This document shows, one piece after another, positions 25,407-34,527 of a DNA stretch of 48,544 bases; position 1 is the stretch's first letter; each line of letters begins with the position of its first letter. The translations under genes were made by a program, and so were the position numbers. The notes beneath the pieces were generated by a model. The model was given only the letters and a program-made list of their open reading frames with translations. It made no database searches and was not told the DNA's origin. Location: NCBI GenBank assembly GCA_013360445.1, contig JABWBP010000074.1:1-48544 (forward strand), written 5' to 3'. The DNA is from Calditrichaceae bacterium (GTDB lineage: Bacteria > Calditrichota > Calditrichia > RBG-13-44-9 > J075).

Positions 25407-25860
25407 TGTAAAAATAGGGGAAAACGTCAAAATCTTCGATTTTGTGAATCTTTACGGCTGCGAGATCGGCAACAACAGCAAGATCGGCACCTTTGTAGAA
25501 ATACAGAAAGGGGCGAAGATCGGGCAGAATTGCAAAATATCCAGCCACTCCTTTATCTGCGAAGGGGTTACCATAGAAGACAATGTGTTTGTCGCCCATG
25601 GGGTAATGTTCATCAACGATATCTACCCCCGCGCCACCAACCCGGAAGGCGCTTTGCAGACGGAGGCGGACTGGAAGTGCATTCCCACTTTGATAAAAAA
25701 AGGAGCCTCCCTGGGTTCCAACGCCACCATACTGGCAGGTATCAGCGTGGGAGAAAATGCCATTGTCGGCGCCGGAAGCGTGGTTACCAAAGATGTACCG
25801 CCCAATACCATTGTTGCCGGCAACCCGGCCAGGATTATCCGGAAAATCGAAAGGAGATAA
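25381..25860 (+). CDS. Left-handed beta-helix N-acetyltransferase, WbpD/WlbB-like
   Basis: 159 aa built of hexapeptide repeats (CEIGNNSKIGTFVEIQKGAKIG, VTIEDNVFVAHGV), with FINDIYPRATNPEGAL and a C-terminal GAGSVVTKDVPPNTIVAGNPARI cap. This matches the acetyl-CoA-dependent N-acetyltransferase that acts on a 3-amino sugar nucleotide. It overlaps the upstream dehydrogenase gene and ends 6 bases before the aminotransferase gene, so all three are translationally linked. Confidence 0.93.
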   Translation: MKHQNIANDVKIGENVKIFDFVNLYGCEIGNNSKIGTFVEIQKGAKIGQNCKISSHSFICEGVTIEDNVFVAHGVMFINDIYPRATNPEGALQTEADWKCIPTLIKKGASLGSNATILAGISVGENAIVGAGSVVTKDVPPNTIVAGNPARIIRKIERR

Positions 25861-25866
25861 AACCCT

Positions 25867-26967
25867 ATGAAAGTGCCATTTTTAGACCTGAAAGCGCAAT
25901 ATGCAGCGATTGCGGATGAAATAAATGTTGCGATTCAAAACGTCATCGACAAAACGGCATTTGCCGGCGGACCGTTTGTGGAACAGTTTGAAAAGGAATT
26001 CGCGGAATTTTGCCGCACCCGCCAGGCCGTGGGCGTCAGCAGCGGAACCTCCGCCCTTTGGCTGGCTTTGCTGGCCCTGGAGATCGGCGCGGGGGATGAG
26101 GTGATTACCGCGGTAGATACCTTTATCGCCACCGCGGAAGCGATCAGTTTTACCGGGGCAAAGCCGGTGTTTGTGGATGTGGAAACGCAGACCTACAATA
26201 TGAACCCGGAACGGTTGGAAGCGGCCATTACCCCGCGCACCAGGGCGATCATTCCGGTTCATCTCTTCGGCCAGATGGCGGATATGGACCCGGTGATGGA
26301 AATTGCCCGCCGCCGCGGCCTGCACGTCATCGAAGATGCCAGCCAGGCGCATGGGGCGGAGTATAAAGGGCGGCGCGCCGGATCGATTGGCGACCTGGGG
26401 TGCTTCAGCTTTTATCCCGGGAAAAACCTGGGGGCTTACGGCGAAGCCGGCGCGGTGGTAACCAACAGCGATGAATTGGCGGACAAAATTCGCAAACTCC
26501 GCGACCACGGCCAGGCAAAAAAATACTACCACGACCTGATCGGCTGGAATGGCCGCATGGACGGGATCCAGGGAGCGGTCCTGAGCGTTAAGTTAAAGCA
26601 CCTCGAAGATTGGAATGAGAAACGCCGCCGGAATGCAGTGTTGTACACCCAATTGTTGAAGGGGCAGGATCACCTGGTTACCCCTACCGAGGCGCAGTAT
26701 GCGAAACATGTCTATCATATTTACGCCCTGCGAACCCCGGGGCGCGACCAATTGATCAGCTACCTTGCTGAAAATGAGATTTACTGCGGCATCCACTATC
26801 CCATTCCGCTGCACCTTCAAAAAGCCTATCAATTTTTAGGATTGCAGAAGGGCGATTACCCGGTGGCGGAGCAGTGCGCGGCAGAATTTGTTTCCCTGCC
26901 GATGTTCCCGGAATTAACCGGTGGGCAGATCGAGCGGGTAGTGGAATCAATTAAAAAATTTTCATAG
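25867..26967 (+). CDS. DegT/DnrJ/EryC1 aminotransferase, WbpE-like
   Basis: 366 aa PLP-dependent sugar aminotransferase. Features are SSGTSALWLALLAL for cofactor phosphate, the Asp in VIEDASQAHGA, and the PLP lysine in SFYPGKNLGAYGEAG (K186). The C-terminus CGIHYPIPLHLQKAY is typical of the family. By context it aminates the 3-keto sugar made by the upstream dehydrogenase before N-acetylation. AAAGGAGATAAAACCCT precedes the ATG. It ends the GC-rich part of the locus. Confidence 0.93.
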   Translation: MKVPFLDLKAQYAAIADEINVAIQNVIDKTAFAGGPFVEQFEKEFAEFCRTRQAVGVSSGTSALWLALLALEIGAGDEVITAVDTFIATAEAISFTGAKPVFVDVETQTYNMNPERLEAAITPRTRAIIPVHLFGQMADMDPVMEIARRRGLHVIEDASQAHGAEYKGRRAGSIGDLGCFSFYPGKNLGAYGEAGAVVTNSDELADKIRKLRDHGQAKKYYHDLIGWNGRMDGIQGAVLSVKLKHLEDWNEKRRRNAVLYTQLLKGQDHLVTPTEAQYAKHVYHIYALRTPGRDQLISYLAENEIYCGIHYPIPLHLQKAYQFLGLQKGDYPVAEQCAAEFVSLPMFPELTGGQIERVVESIKKFS

Positions 26968-27228
26968 AAAACAAAGGTTTTGAATACCCGAGGTTTATAG
27001 CGCCACAACAGAGAGATTATTGATTTTCCCCAGTTAGGTTAGTTTCTTGATCACCTGGATTCTGACTATGTTAAGCAATTGCCTTCTGATAGCTGAATCC
27101 AGGATTCGTATTTTCAATTTTTCTGCCTTTGAAATTTGCATATCAGAGAAGCGGGTATGTAAGTGACGGGGCGGAGCTATGGACAACCTTAATTTAAATG
27201 TCTCACCAGTAAACTACGGAATTGTTTA
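26968..27228. other. Gene-free gap before the Wzc-type kinase
   Basis: About 260 bases with falling GC content. I see no ORF, hairpin with T-run or convincing promoter pair here. Confidence 0.5.
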
Positions 27229-29640
27229 ATGAAAAAGCATAAAAACGATAACAACGGTGAACTTGTCAGGGTGGATCTAAGCAATTTAATTTCCAATGTT
27301 CGTCAACAGACTCCCATCCGTTGGAAACAATATTTTCGATATCTCTGGGAAAAAAAATATTGGGTGTTACTAATTTGCATATTGGCAAGCGGTCTGTGGT
27401 TCGTCGCATATACCATGTTTCTCAAGGAAAAATTTATATCTTACACTTCAACTGCAAAAATCCGCTTTGACAGCCCTAAGAAGATTGTTGCCATAACAGA
27501 ATTTGATATCATTGATACTGAAGGCAAGGTGGCCATCCTGAACACCAATTCATTTCTGGGGCGGCTGGTAGATTCTCTCTCTTTAGCCATTGCCGTTGAG
27601 CCATCGGAAATTAATCGCTTAAAATTTCTCAAAGAAGTGGCTATTGCTGATAATGCAAAGCTTGGCTTATATAAGATAAACCGGTCAGACAGTGAATATT
27701 CCATTCTTTATACAAACCGGGAAAACGGCGTTGAAGACAGCTTAGTGCAGAGGGGGTATTTGGTGCCGGATTCAATGTTGAGTGTATCGGCCAATGGATT
27801 ACAGTTGTTGCTCGATATGGCATATACCGGTAATTCAAAAGATATTATCCTTGATTATATGCCGAGAAGAACTGCAATAGAAAATATTCGCGACGATATG
27901 GGATACTCATTAAACCGGAGCCAGACCATCCTGACGATAGACTACTCTAATAATGATCATGAGCTTTCAGCGAAAATCGTTAACACCATCGCCCATTTAT
28001 ACATTAAACAGCTTCATGAATATAAGCGATTTCAAACTGCCGAGGTGCAGCAATCCCTGAAAGAACAACTGCAAGCGGCCCAGAAAGAGCTGGAACTTTC
28101 CGAACAGAAACTGAGGGAGTTCAGAAAAGATAAAATAAGGCTTGCCCTGGGTGTAGAAGGCCAGGAAGCGGTTACAGAATTGACGAAAAACGAGGTGGCG
28201 GTCCAGGAATTAAATCTCAAAATTGAAAAATTGAATTCTTTGCTGGAGAAAACGCTGGCCGGCGAAGATAAAGAAAAAAACTATGTGTACCAGGAGATCC
28301 TGGATGTTCTCACCGCCCAGGAATTACCGGGCATTGGCGATATAAAGGAAAAATATTCTCTGCTAATTTATGAAAGAGAAAAATTTCTCCAGGCGCTCAA
28401 GCTGAACAATTATGTGGGTGAACATCCGCAATTGATCGAATTGGATAATCAAATAAATGAGCTAAGGGGTCAGATCGATAAACGGGTAAGCGAATACCTT
28501 GTGCAATTAAAGAGCGAACGCTTGGAGAAGCAGGAGGAGATAGACGGCGTAGAAAAAATTTTAGAACGGCTGCCCGGCAATGAATTGGAGCTGGCCAAAC
28601 TGGAACGCGACCGGGAAATAAAAGCAACCATCGCAGGAAACATCATGATTCGTTATAATGAAGCAAAAATATCCGATGCGGCGGTGATCCCCGATGCCTA
28701 CATTATTGATATCATCGAAGCTTCTCCGGCTGCCCAGTCAAAAGCCCAGCAGATCAAAATGGCGGGCATTGGGGTATTGTTTGGGGTGGTGGTTGGTATA
28801 GGTTCTATTCTGGCGTTAGCCCTTTTGGATAAAACTGCCCGAGATAAAGAACAAATCCAGGACAAACTGGAACTGCCGGTTCTGACATTGATTCCGTTCC
28901 TGGAAAGTGTAGAGAAATTTAATAATTATTTAAACGGCAATATCGCCCAAAAACCAGCCGACGATTTTCTCAGTTCCGTGGGGGCGGAGTCTTTCCGGCG
29001 GCTCCGTTCCAAATTACTATTGAATGAATCGCAAAAAGTAAGCACGCTTTTGGTTGCCAGTCTGAATCCACAGGAAGGAAAATCCTTTGTTTCAAGAAAC
29101 TTAGCGCATACCTTTGCGCAACAAAAAGTTTCTACCTTATTAATTGACGGAGATCTGAGAAAAGGGAAATTGCACACTTCTTTAAATATTGAAGAACATT
29201 CGAATTTAGCCGATTTTTTAAAAAGTAATCAACCGATTAATTCAAACAGCGTCTCTCAACTGATCCATATCTGCCATTTGCCGGATCTTTTTCTTATCCC
29301 CAGCGGTTCACCAAAAACTTATGCCTCGGAGATACTGGCGCATGATGACCGGCTGAAGCTTTTGCTCGATTTTCTACGGGATAAATTCGAGTTCATTATT
29401 ATCGATACCCCTCCTTTCGGCATTACCCCGGATCTATTTGTTTACAGCAAGTTTGTTCAGCATATCCTGTTAGTGGCGCGCTACGGCCAGACCAACCTGA
29501 ATCAATTGAAAGAGAATTTGGATGAATTTGAAAATGCTGCACTGCAGTTCTTAGGGATCATTATCAATGCCTCGAAGGAGGCGCCCCGAAAAAAGTCGTA
29601 TTATTACTCTTATTATTATTCGGGGAGGGAGCATAAGTGA
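27229..29640 (+). CDS. Wzc-type polysaccharide co-polymerase/BY tyrosine kinase
   Basis: 803 aa inner-membrane protein. The N-terminal part has a membrane helix near 45-65 (YWVLLICILASGLWFVAYTMF) and a Wzz-like periplasmic domain with long coiled coil (about 265-490). A second helix lies near 505-530. The cytoplasmic kinase shows Walker A NPQEGKS (K618), Walker A' TLLIDGDLRKGK and Walker B FIIIDTPPFG. It ends in two tyrosine triplets (791-793 and 795-797), the expected autophosphorylation cluster. It controls chain length and export together with a Wza-like channel. The ribosome-binding site is weak (ACGGAATTG). Confidence 0.94.
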   Translation: MKKHKNDNNGELVRVDLSNLISNVRQQTPIRWKQYFRYLWEKKYWVLLICILASGLWFVAYTMFLKEKFISYTSTAKIRFDSPKKIVAITEFDIIDTEGKVAILNTNSFLGRLVDSLSLAIAVEPSEINRLKFLKEVAIADNAKLGLYKINRSDSEYSILYTNRENGVEDSLVQRGYLVPDSMLSVSANGLQLLLDMAYTGNSKDIILDYMPRRTAIENIRDDMGYSLNRSQTILTIDYSNNDHELSAKIVNTIAHLYIKQLHEYKRFQTAEVQQSLKEQLQAAQKELELSEQKLREFRKDKIRLALGVEGQEAVTELTKNEVAVQELNLKIEKLNSLLEKTLAGEDKEKNYVYQEILDVLTAQELPGIGDIKEKYSLLIYEREKFLQALKLNNYVGEHPQLIELDNQINELRGQIDKRVSEYLVQLKSERLEKQEEIDGVEKILERLPGNELELAKLERDREIKATIAGNIMIRYNEAKISDAAVIPDAYIIDIIEASPAAQSKAQQIKMAGIGVLFGVVVGIGSILALALLDKTARDKEQIQDKLELPVLTLIPFLESVEKFNNYLNGNIAQKPADDFLSSVGAESFRRLRSKLLLNESQKVSTLLVASLNPQEGKSFVSRNLAHTFAQQKVSTLLIDGDLRKGKLHTSLNIEEHSNLADFLKSNQPINSNSVSQLIHICHLPDLFLIPSGSPKTYASEILAHDDRLKLLLDFLRDKFEFIIIDTPPFGITPDLFVYSKFVQHILLVARYGQTNLNQLKENLDEFENAALQFLGIIINASKEAPRKKSYYYSYYYSGREHK

Positions 29641-29708
29641 CAGGGGCAGTTGGCAGTGGCAGTAGCAGGGGGTAGGGGGCAGGGAAAAGGAAAAAGGAAA
29701 AAGAGAAA

Positions 29709-30209
29709 ATGGTTGCACAAAGAAGGTTGCTCATTTGGTTCTATATATTTTTTATGTTTTATTTTCAATATGAGATTTTCGCACAGGAAAGGATAAGGAT
29801 ACCCGCTACTCCTGAGCTTCAAGAGCAGAAACTGCAAATTCTGGTTTATGTTTTTGGGACAACCGTTGAACAGGGATGGTTCAGAGTTCCGGACAATACT
29901 AACCTTGCCCAGTTGATTCCGTTAGTGGGGGAGACGGAATATTCCAAACTAAGTGATGTCATTATAACCCGTTATGAATTCCCGGATTCAGCCGGCACCG
30001 CGAATGCGTCATCCGATAAATCTGCCTACAACATGAAAAAATACCTGAAGAATGAAGCAAAAACTCCGCCTCCCCTGCTGAAGCCCGGTGATATAATTTA
30101 TATTCGTAAAAACAAATGGTGGACCTGGACTAAAATCTCAGCGATCTTGCGGGATATTGCTTTTGTTGTTACCAGCTACTTTATCATCCGGGAATATATT
30201 GAAGAATAA
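29709..30209 (+). CDS. Small SLBB-domain export protein with C-terminal membrane helix
   Basis: 166 aa. N-terminal signal sequence (RLLIWFYIFFMFYFQYEIFA), then an SLBB-like beta-grasp (LQILVYVFGTTVEQGWFRVPDNTNLAQLIPLVG), LKPGDIIYIRKNKWW, and a C-terminal helix (ISAILRDIAFVVTSYFII). The order SLBB, PGDxxYxxxxxW, membrane helix is the same as the end of the frameshifted 20800 protein, so the two are paralogues or partners, but this one lacks the Wza polysaccharide-export domain. It follows the Wzc gene by 68 bases of purine-rich sequence. Confidence 0.82.
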   Translation: MVAQRRLLIWFYIFFMFYFQYEIFAQERIRIPATPELQEQKLQILVYVFGTTVEQGWFRVPDNTNLAQLIPLVGETEYSKLSDVIITRYEFPDSAGTANASSDKSAYNMKKYLKNEAKTPPPLLKPGDIIYIRKNKWWTWTKISAILRDIAFVVTSYFIIREYIEE

Positions 30210-30345
30210 TTTTAGCAGGGAACAGGGAGAGCAAGGATTAAGGATAAAAGATGAAGTAAGGAAAAAGGAAAAAGGAAGAAGGTAAAAGATATCGGATGCC
30301 GGATGCAGAATTGGGATATTCGATATTCAATATTCAATGCCCGTG
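30210..30345. repeat. Purine-rich and short tandem-word intergenic sequence
   Basis: Contains repeats of GGAAAAA, then GGATGCC and GATATTC-type words (GATATTCGATATTCAATATTC). A similar GGCAGT/GGAAAAA tract lies at 29641-29703. These look like single arms of the word repeats found elsewhere in the window. No gene is seen. Confidence 0.45.
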
Positions 30346-30439
30346 GTGGAAATGGCTTCGTTTTGCAGAATTAGGGGGCTTGTAGGATTGAATTGTGAAA
30401 AAAATCGTTTATAAAAATTTAACGATATGGGAATTGTTT

Positions 30440-30633
30440 ATGAATGATTTAGATAACTTTTGTAGTGGGTAATTGGTACTGACAAAGGAGGGAATGCTGA
30501 ATGGATTGTTGATATTCCCCGGTCTGGTGAATTGGTTCGACTAAATCCTTTAAGCTTTGAGGAATTGAATGACTTGCTCCATCTGCCAAACAAATTATCG
30601 TCATTTTTCAATTTTGGGAGGATCGAAAAATGA
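30440..30633 (+). pseudogene. Remnant of a GT4-type glycosyltransferase (C-terminal end only)
   Basis: The frame 30466-30633 encodes VIGTDKGGNAEWIV and SGELVRLNPLSFEELNDLL, matching the donor-binding end of group 1/GT4 transferases (usual form: PVIGTDxGGxxE, then GxLVxPxDxxxLAxxL). A few codons of the preceding segment (MNDLDNFCSG) are in another frame at 30440-30470. The stop TGA overlaps the next gene's ATG by 4 bases, as in an intact operon, but the N-terminal ~300 residues are missing. I read it as a deletion remnant. Confidence 0.6.
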
Positions 30634-31799
30634 CAAAAAGGCCAGGTGTTGTAATTACCGGGGGGGATTTTCAGGGACTCGGAGCAGTAAGAACTTTTGC
30701 GAAAAAAAATATACCGGTTATTGTTTTAGATAATGATCATTGTGTAAGTCAGTATACCCGGTATAAGAAGAAATTTTTCCGATCGCCATCACCGGCGAAT
30801 CACGAAATTTATTTTAATTATCTAATTGATTTAGCTAAGCGTGAGAAGATTTCCGGATGGATAATTTTCCCGAACAGTGATGAAACGGTTTATATCTTGT
30901 CAAAATACAAAGAGCCACTGGAAGAGTATTATCGGGTGACCACTCCTTCCTGGGAGGTGATTGAAAAAATCTATGTTAAGGAGAATACTTATAAAATTGC
31001 CGAAGAACATCAAATTCCTATTCCCCAAACTTATTTTAATAAAAGTTTAACTGAGTTACTTGATTCCGATCTTCCATTCCCTTTAGTGATCAAACCCTCA
31101 ATCAGAGATAATTTTTATCGAAATGTCAAGACAAAAGCGTATAGAGTCAACAACAAGGAAGAACTCATAAAAATTTATAACTACGTATCATCCGTTATAG
31201 ATTCAAGAGAAATTTTAGTTCAAGAGTTTGTTCCCGGGGGGCCCAGTTATCTCTTTTCTTATTGTCCTTTTTTTAAAGACGGTTCGGCAATTACCGGCAT
31301 TATGGGAAGAAGGAAACGCCAACACCCCATGGATTTTGGCCATGCCTCTACTTTTGTAGAGCTTGTAAATATACCTGAAATGAAAGAGACCGCGGAAAAA
31401 TTTTTAAAAATAATTGGGTATTATGGTATCGGGGAAGTGGAATTCATGGAAGATCCTCGAAATAATACTTACAAATTGTTGGAAGTGAACCCGAGAATAT
31501 GGGGATGGCATACCCTGGCAATTGCTTCCGGGGTTGACCTCCCATATCTTCTTTATCTGGATATGTTGGGAGAAAAAATTGATGTTCCAATCCCTCTTGA
31601 AAGAATGAAGTGGGTGCGGTTGACAACTGATATTCCAACGGTATTTAAAGAAATTATGAAGGGAAATATGAGTGTCAGAGATTATGTTACTTCTATGAAA
31701 GGTAAAAAGGAATTTGCTCTTTTTTCCTTCCAGGATCCACTCCCCTTTTTTGCGGAAATACTCATGATTCCTTATTTATGGCTTAAGCGAGGGTTTTGA
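30630..31799 (+). CDS. ATP-grasp ligase-like protein
   Basis: 389 aa. N-terminal preATP-grasp part (VVITGGDFQGLGAVRTFAKKNIPVIVLDND), central ATP-binding part (FPLVIKPSIRDN, ILVQEFVPGG) and metal-binding end (GIGEVEFMED, YKLLEVNPRIWGWH). Such enzymes form an amide or ester from a carboxylate via acyl-phosphate. The substrate is unknown; in polysaccharide loci they may attach amino acids or other acids. GGGAGGATCGAAAA precedes the ATG. A PSD-like gene follows after 4 bases. Confidence 0.85.
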   Translation: MTKRPGVVITGGDFQGLGAVRTFAKKNIPVIVLDNDHCVSQYTRYKKKFFRSPSPANHEIYFNYLIDLAKREKISGWIIFPNSDETVYILSKYKEPLEEYYRVTTPSWEVIEKIYVKENTYKIAEEHQIPIPQTYFNKSLTELLDSDLPFPLVIKPSIRDNFYRNVKTKAYRVNNKEELIKIYNYVSSVIDSREILVQEFVPGGPSYLFSYCPFFKDGSAITGIMGRRKRQHPMDFGHASTFVELVNIPEMKETAEKFLKIIGYYGIGEVEFMEDPRNNTYKLLEVNPRIWGWHTLAIASGVDLPYLLYLDMLGEKIDVPIPLERMKWVRLTTDIPTVFKEIMKGNMSVRDYVTSMKGKKEFALFSFQDPLPFFAEILMIPYLWLKRGF

Positions 31800-31803
31800 A
31801 ATC

Positions 31804-32619
31804 TTGGGAATATTTTTATTTATCGGTTTGGCATTAGCATTTTTGGTTCTGGTTCCCCTAATTATTAAATGGGAACTCAATAAAAGAATCAGTCTAATCG
31901 CCTGTATTTTTGTGGGGATTAGCAGTGGTGTTATTACCTTCGGGGTCTCGAAATTTTATCCGCTTGGATTTTTAGTGCTGGTGATATTGGAATTCTTGTT
32001 GATCATGATAATCGCAGCACTATTAATTCTCTGGCGATTTTATCGAGATCCGGAACGAAAGCCTCCGGAAGAAGAAAACTCCATTATCTCTCCTGCAGAC
32101 GGAACCGTCATCTATATCAAGAGAATCGAGAATGGAGAAGTCCCCTTTTCAGAAAAAAATGGCCGAAAATTCCCTTTAACCGAATTTGTCGAATCCGATT
32201 TGTTCTCACGCGGAGGGTATATTATTGGCATTAGTATGACATTTTTAGATGTTCATGTAAACCGAGCGCCGATTGCCGGAAGAGTAGCGCTTATAAAACA
32301 TATCAAAGGACAATTCTTTTCATTGAAAAAAAAGGATGCTATTCTTAAAAACGAGCGAGTTCTGACGGTTCTTGACAATGATCGTTTTAAAATCGGTATC
32401 GTCCAGATAGCCTCCCGTTTGGTTCGGAGAATTGTGCCTTATATCCAGGAAGCTAATATGGTGCTAAAGGGAGAGAGAATCGGAATGATCAAGTTTGGTT
32501 CGCAAGTTGACCTGATTGTCCCGGATTTACCTTCTCTCAAAATTGAGGTTAAACCACAGGACTACGTCAAAGCGGGCATAACCAGAATTGCAGTTATAAT
32601 GAACGGAAAAAGTGAATGA
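31804..32619 (+). CDS. Phosphatidylserine decarboxylase-like membrane protein
   Basis: 271 aa from TTG 31804. The N-terminal ~80 residues carry two or three membrane helices, followed by LWRFYRDPERKPP, IISPADGTVIYI and DVHVNRAPIAGRV. The self-cleavage site is MIKFGSQVDL (G232-S233), the pyruvoyl-generating bond of PSD/archaetidylserine decarboxylases. It should therefore be processed to two chains and be active. PSD in a glycan locus could supply an ethanolamine-lipid or decarboxylate an unusual serine conjugate; this is inference. Its stop overlaps the next ATG. Confidence 0.85.
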   Translation: MGIFLFIGLALAFLVLVPLIIKWELNKRISLIACIFVGISSGVITFGVSKFYPLGFLVLVILEFLLIMIIAALLILWRFYRDPERKPPEEENSIISPADGTVIYIKRIENGEVPFSEKNGRKFPLTEFVESDLFSRGGYIIGISMTFLDVHVNRAPIAGRVALIKHIKGQFFSLKKKDAILKNERVLTVLDNDRFKIGIVQIASRLVRRIVPYIQEANMVLKGERIGMIKFGSQVDLIVPDLPSLKIEVKPQDYVKAGITRIAVIMNGKSE

Positions 32620-33566
32620 ATTCTCTGATCAACAGGTTATATTACCTGGTTAAACCCCTTTTACCCAGATGCGTCCAAATTTCGCTGCGCCGTATAGTTA
32701 TCCGAAAAAAACGAGTGAAGTATTCAGATGTCTGGCCGATTTCCGAAGCATCAAAATCTCCTCCTGCCGGATGGAACGGGTGGCCGGAGGGGAAAAAATT
32801 TGCCCTGGTACTTACCCATGATGTCGAAACTGCAAAAGGGCACGAGAAAACCGAAAAATTAATGCGCCTGGAAATGGAACTGGGATTCCGGTCCTCTTTT
32901 AACTTTGTGCCGGAACGCTATCCGGTATCGCCGGTATTGCGCAGCCGGTTGATTCAAAACGGATTTGAAGTAGGGGTTCATGGTCTGAAACATGATGGGA
33001 AATTATACCGGTCGGAAAAGATATTCCGGGAGCGGGCTCGCAAGATCAACCAATACCTCAAGGACTGGCAAGCGGTGGGATTTCGTTCTCCTTCTATGCA
33101 GCATAACCTGGAATGGATTGGTCAACTAAATATCGAATATGATGCTTCCACCTTCGATACCGATCCCTTTGAACCACAATCCGATGGGGTAGGAACGATT
33201 TTCCCCTTTTGGGTCGACGGTACTGATGATCGAAAAGGGTATGTAGAACTGCCTTATACTTTAGTGCAAGATTTTACGTTGTTCATCCTAATGCAACAAA
33301 AAGACATTGAAATCTGGCAAGACAAACTGGACTGGATTGCTGAGAATGGCGGGATGGCGTTATTAAACGGTCACCCGGATTACATGAATTTTGATGGCAG
33401 CAAACCGGGATTAGAAGAATATCCGGCAGAGTATTATAGAGAATTTTTAAGATATGTTAAGGAGTGCTATGCCGGGCAGTATTGGTCCGCACTTCCCAGG
33501 GAAGCGGCACAGTTTTTTATGAATGAAGTACAAAAAGTAATTTATAAACCTACGGTAAAATCATGA
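32616..33566 (+). CDS. NodB-type polysaccharide deacetylase-like protein
   Basis: 316 aa. Motif 1 LVLTHDVETA supplies the Asp pair region, motif 2 GVHGLKHDG the HxxxH metal site, motif 3 GFRSPSMQHN the Arg. This is the fold of metal-dependent N-deacetylases of glycans. The sequence from EYDASTFDTDPFEPQSDG on is close to PEP-CTERM/exopolysaccharide-associated deacetylases. No signal peptide is seen, so it probably acts on cytoplasmic lipid-linked intermediates. Both ends overlap neighbouring genes by 4 bases (ATGA), showing tight coupling. Confidence 0.87.
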   Translation: MNSLINRLYYLVKPLLPRCVQISLRRIVIRKKRVKYSDVWPISEASKSPPAGWNGWPEGKKFALVLTHDVETAKGHEKTEKLMRLEMELGFRSSFNFVPERYPVSPVLRSRLIQNGFEVGVHGLKHDGKLYRSEKIFRERARKINQYLKDWQAVGFRSPSMQHNLEWIGQLNIEYDASTFDTDPFEPQSDGVGTIFPFWVDGTDDRKGYVELPYTLVQDFTLFILMQQKDIEIWQDKLDWIAENGGMALLNGHPDYMNFDGSKPGLEEYPAEYYREFLRYVKECYAGQYWSALPREAAQFFMNEVQKVIYKPTVKS

Positions 33567-34489
33567 ACCCTTTTGCAGCATCCTATGCTTCAAAATTAAA
33601 AGTCGGTGACATCGTTGAAGTGCTTCCTTACCGGCAAATCCTGGAAACCCTGGATGAAAACGGGCAATTGGAAAATATGCCCTTTATGCCGGAAATGCTT
33701 CAGTACTGCGGTCAGCAGTTTCGAGTTTATAAACGCGTGAATTACGTATGTATAGATGGAAATGGAATGAGGGGGCTGAGTCGTACCGTTAACTTAGAAA
33801 ATATTTATTGTGATGGGTTCAATCATGACAATTGCCAGAGATCTTGTACCCTCTTTTGGAAAGATGCCTGGTTAAAAAAGTGTTCAGACGGTATGGGGGT
33901 AAATGATATTCAGAAAACATCCATAAAAGATACGGATGGTTTGAAAACGCATGTGGATAATGGAAAGCAATATATTTGCCAATCAACAAGACTAATGGAA
34001 GCATCTATAGAAGTAAAGGGATTATCAAAAATTAGTCATTTATTAAGAGAATCATTATCAGGTAACCGGAAATTCAGCAAATTTTTAGCAGATTTATTTT
34101 CCTATATTCACTTCAAATTAGGAAAAAATTCACCCAAATCACACTGTCAATTTTTAATCGGTGAGGGTTCAGGAACATCCCGGGAATCATTAAATCTGCA
34201 GCCGGGGGATTGGGTTGAAGTTAAAAGTAAAGAAGAGATCAAGAGAACATTAGATAAATATGGAAAAAATCGGAGGTTGGTATTTACTTCCGAAATGCAT
34301 CATTTTTGCGGAAAGAGGTTCAGGGTTCGGCAAAGGTTAGATAAAATGATTTCCGAAAAAAATGGCCAAATGATACAATTGAAAGATACGGTTCTATTGG
34401 AAGACGTTGTTTGCTATGGGATATGCAAATTGGGCTGCTCCCGATATCTTCATCATTGGTGGAGAGAAATTTGGCTCAGAAAAGTATGA
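33563..34489 (+). CDS. Uncharacterised protein with two tandem Cys-rich domains
   Basis: 308 aa. Residues ~13-107 and ~214-308 are two copies of one domain: GD(I/W)VEV, I..TLD..G, (F/T)..EM..(Y/F)CG..FRV..R, (T)V.LE(N/D)(I/V).C.G, C.R, W.(D/E).WLKK or WLRK. Each copy keeps a CG, a CxG and a CxR-type cysteine plus a Trp-rich end, which suggests metal binding or a disulfide. I recall this domain as a conserved but uncharacterised one, usually found singly in natural-product or polysaccharide settings. The linker (110-210) is Ser/Lys-rich and unconserved. No signal peptide. Confidence 0.82.
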   Translation: MNPFAASYASKLKVGDIVEVLPYRQILETLDENGQLENMPFMPEMLQYCGQQFRVYKRVNYVCIDGNGMRGLSRTVNLENIYCDGFNHDNCQRSCTLFWKDAWLKKCSDGMGVNDIQKTSIKDTDGLKTHVDNGKQYICQSTRLMEASIEVKGLSKISHLLRESLSGNRKFSKFLADLFSYIHFKLGKNSPKSHCQFLIGEGSGTSRESLNLQPGDWVEVKSKEEIKRTLDKYGKNRRLVFTSEMHHFCGKRFRVRQRLDKMISEKNGQMIQLKDTVLLEDVVCYGICKLGCSRYLHHWWREIWLRKV

Positions 34490-34527
34490 TTTACTTTTAA
34501 ACCTAAATTGGATGGCTTTTTTAAAAG

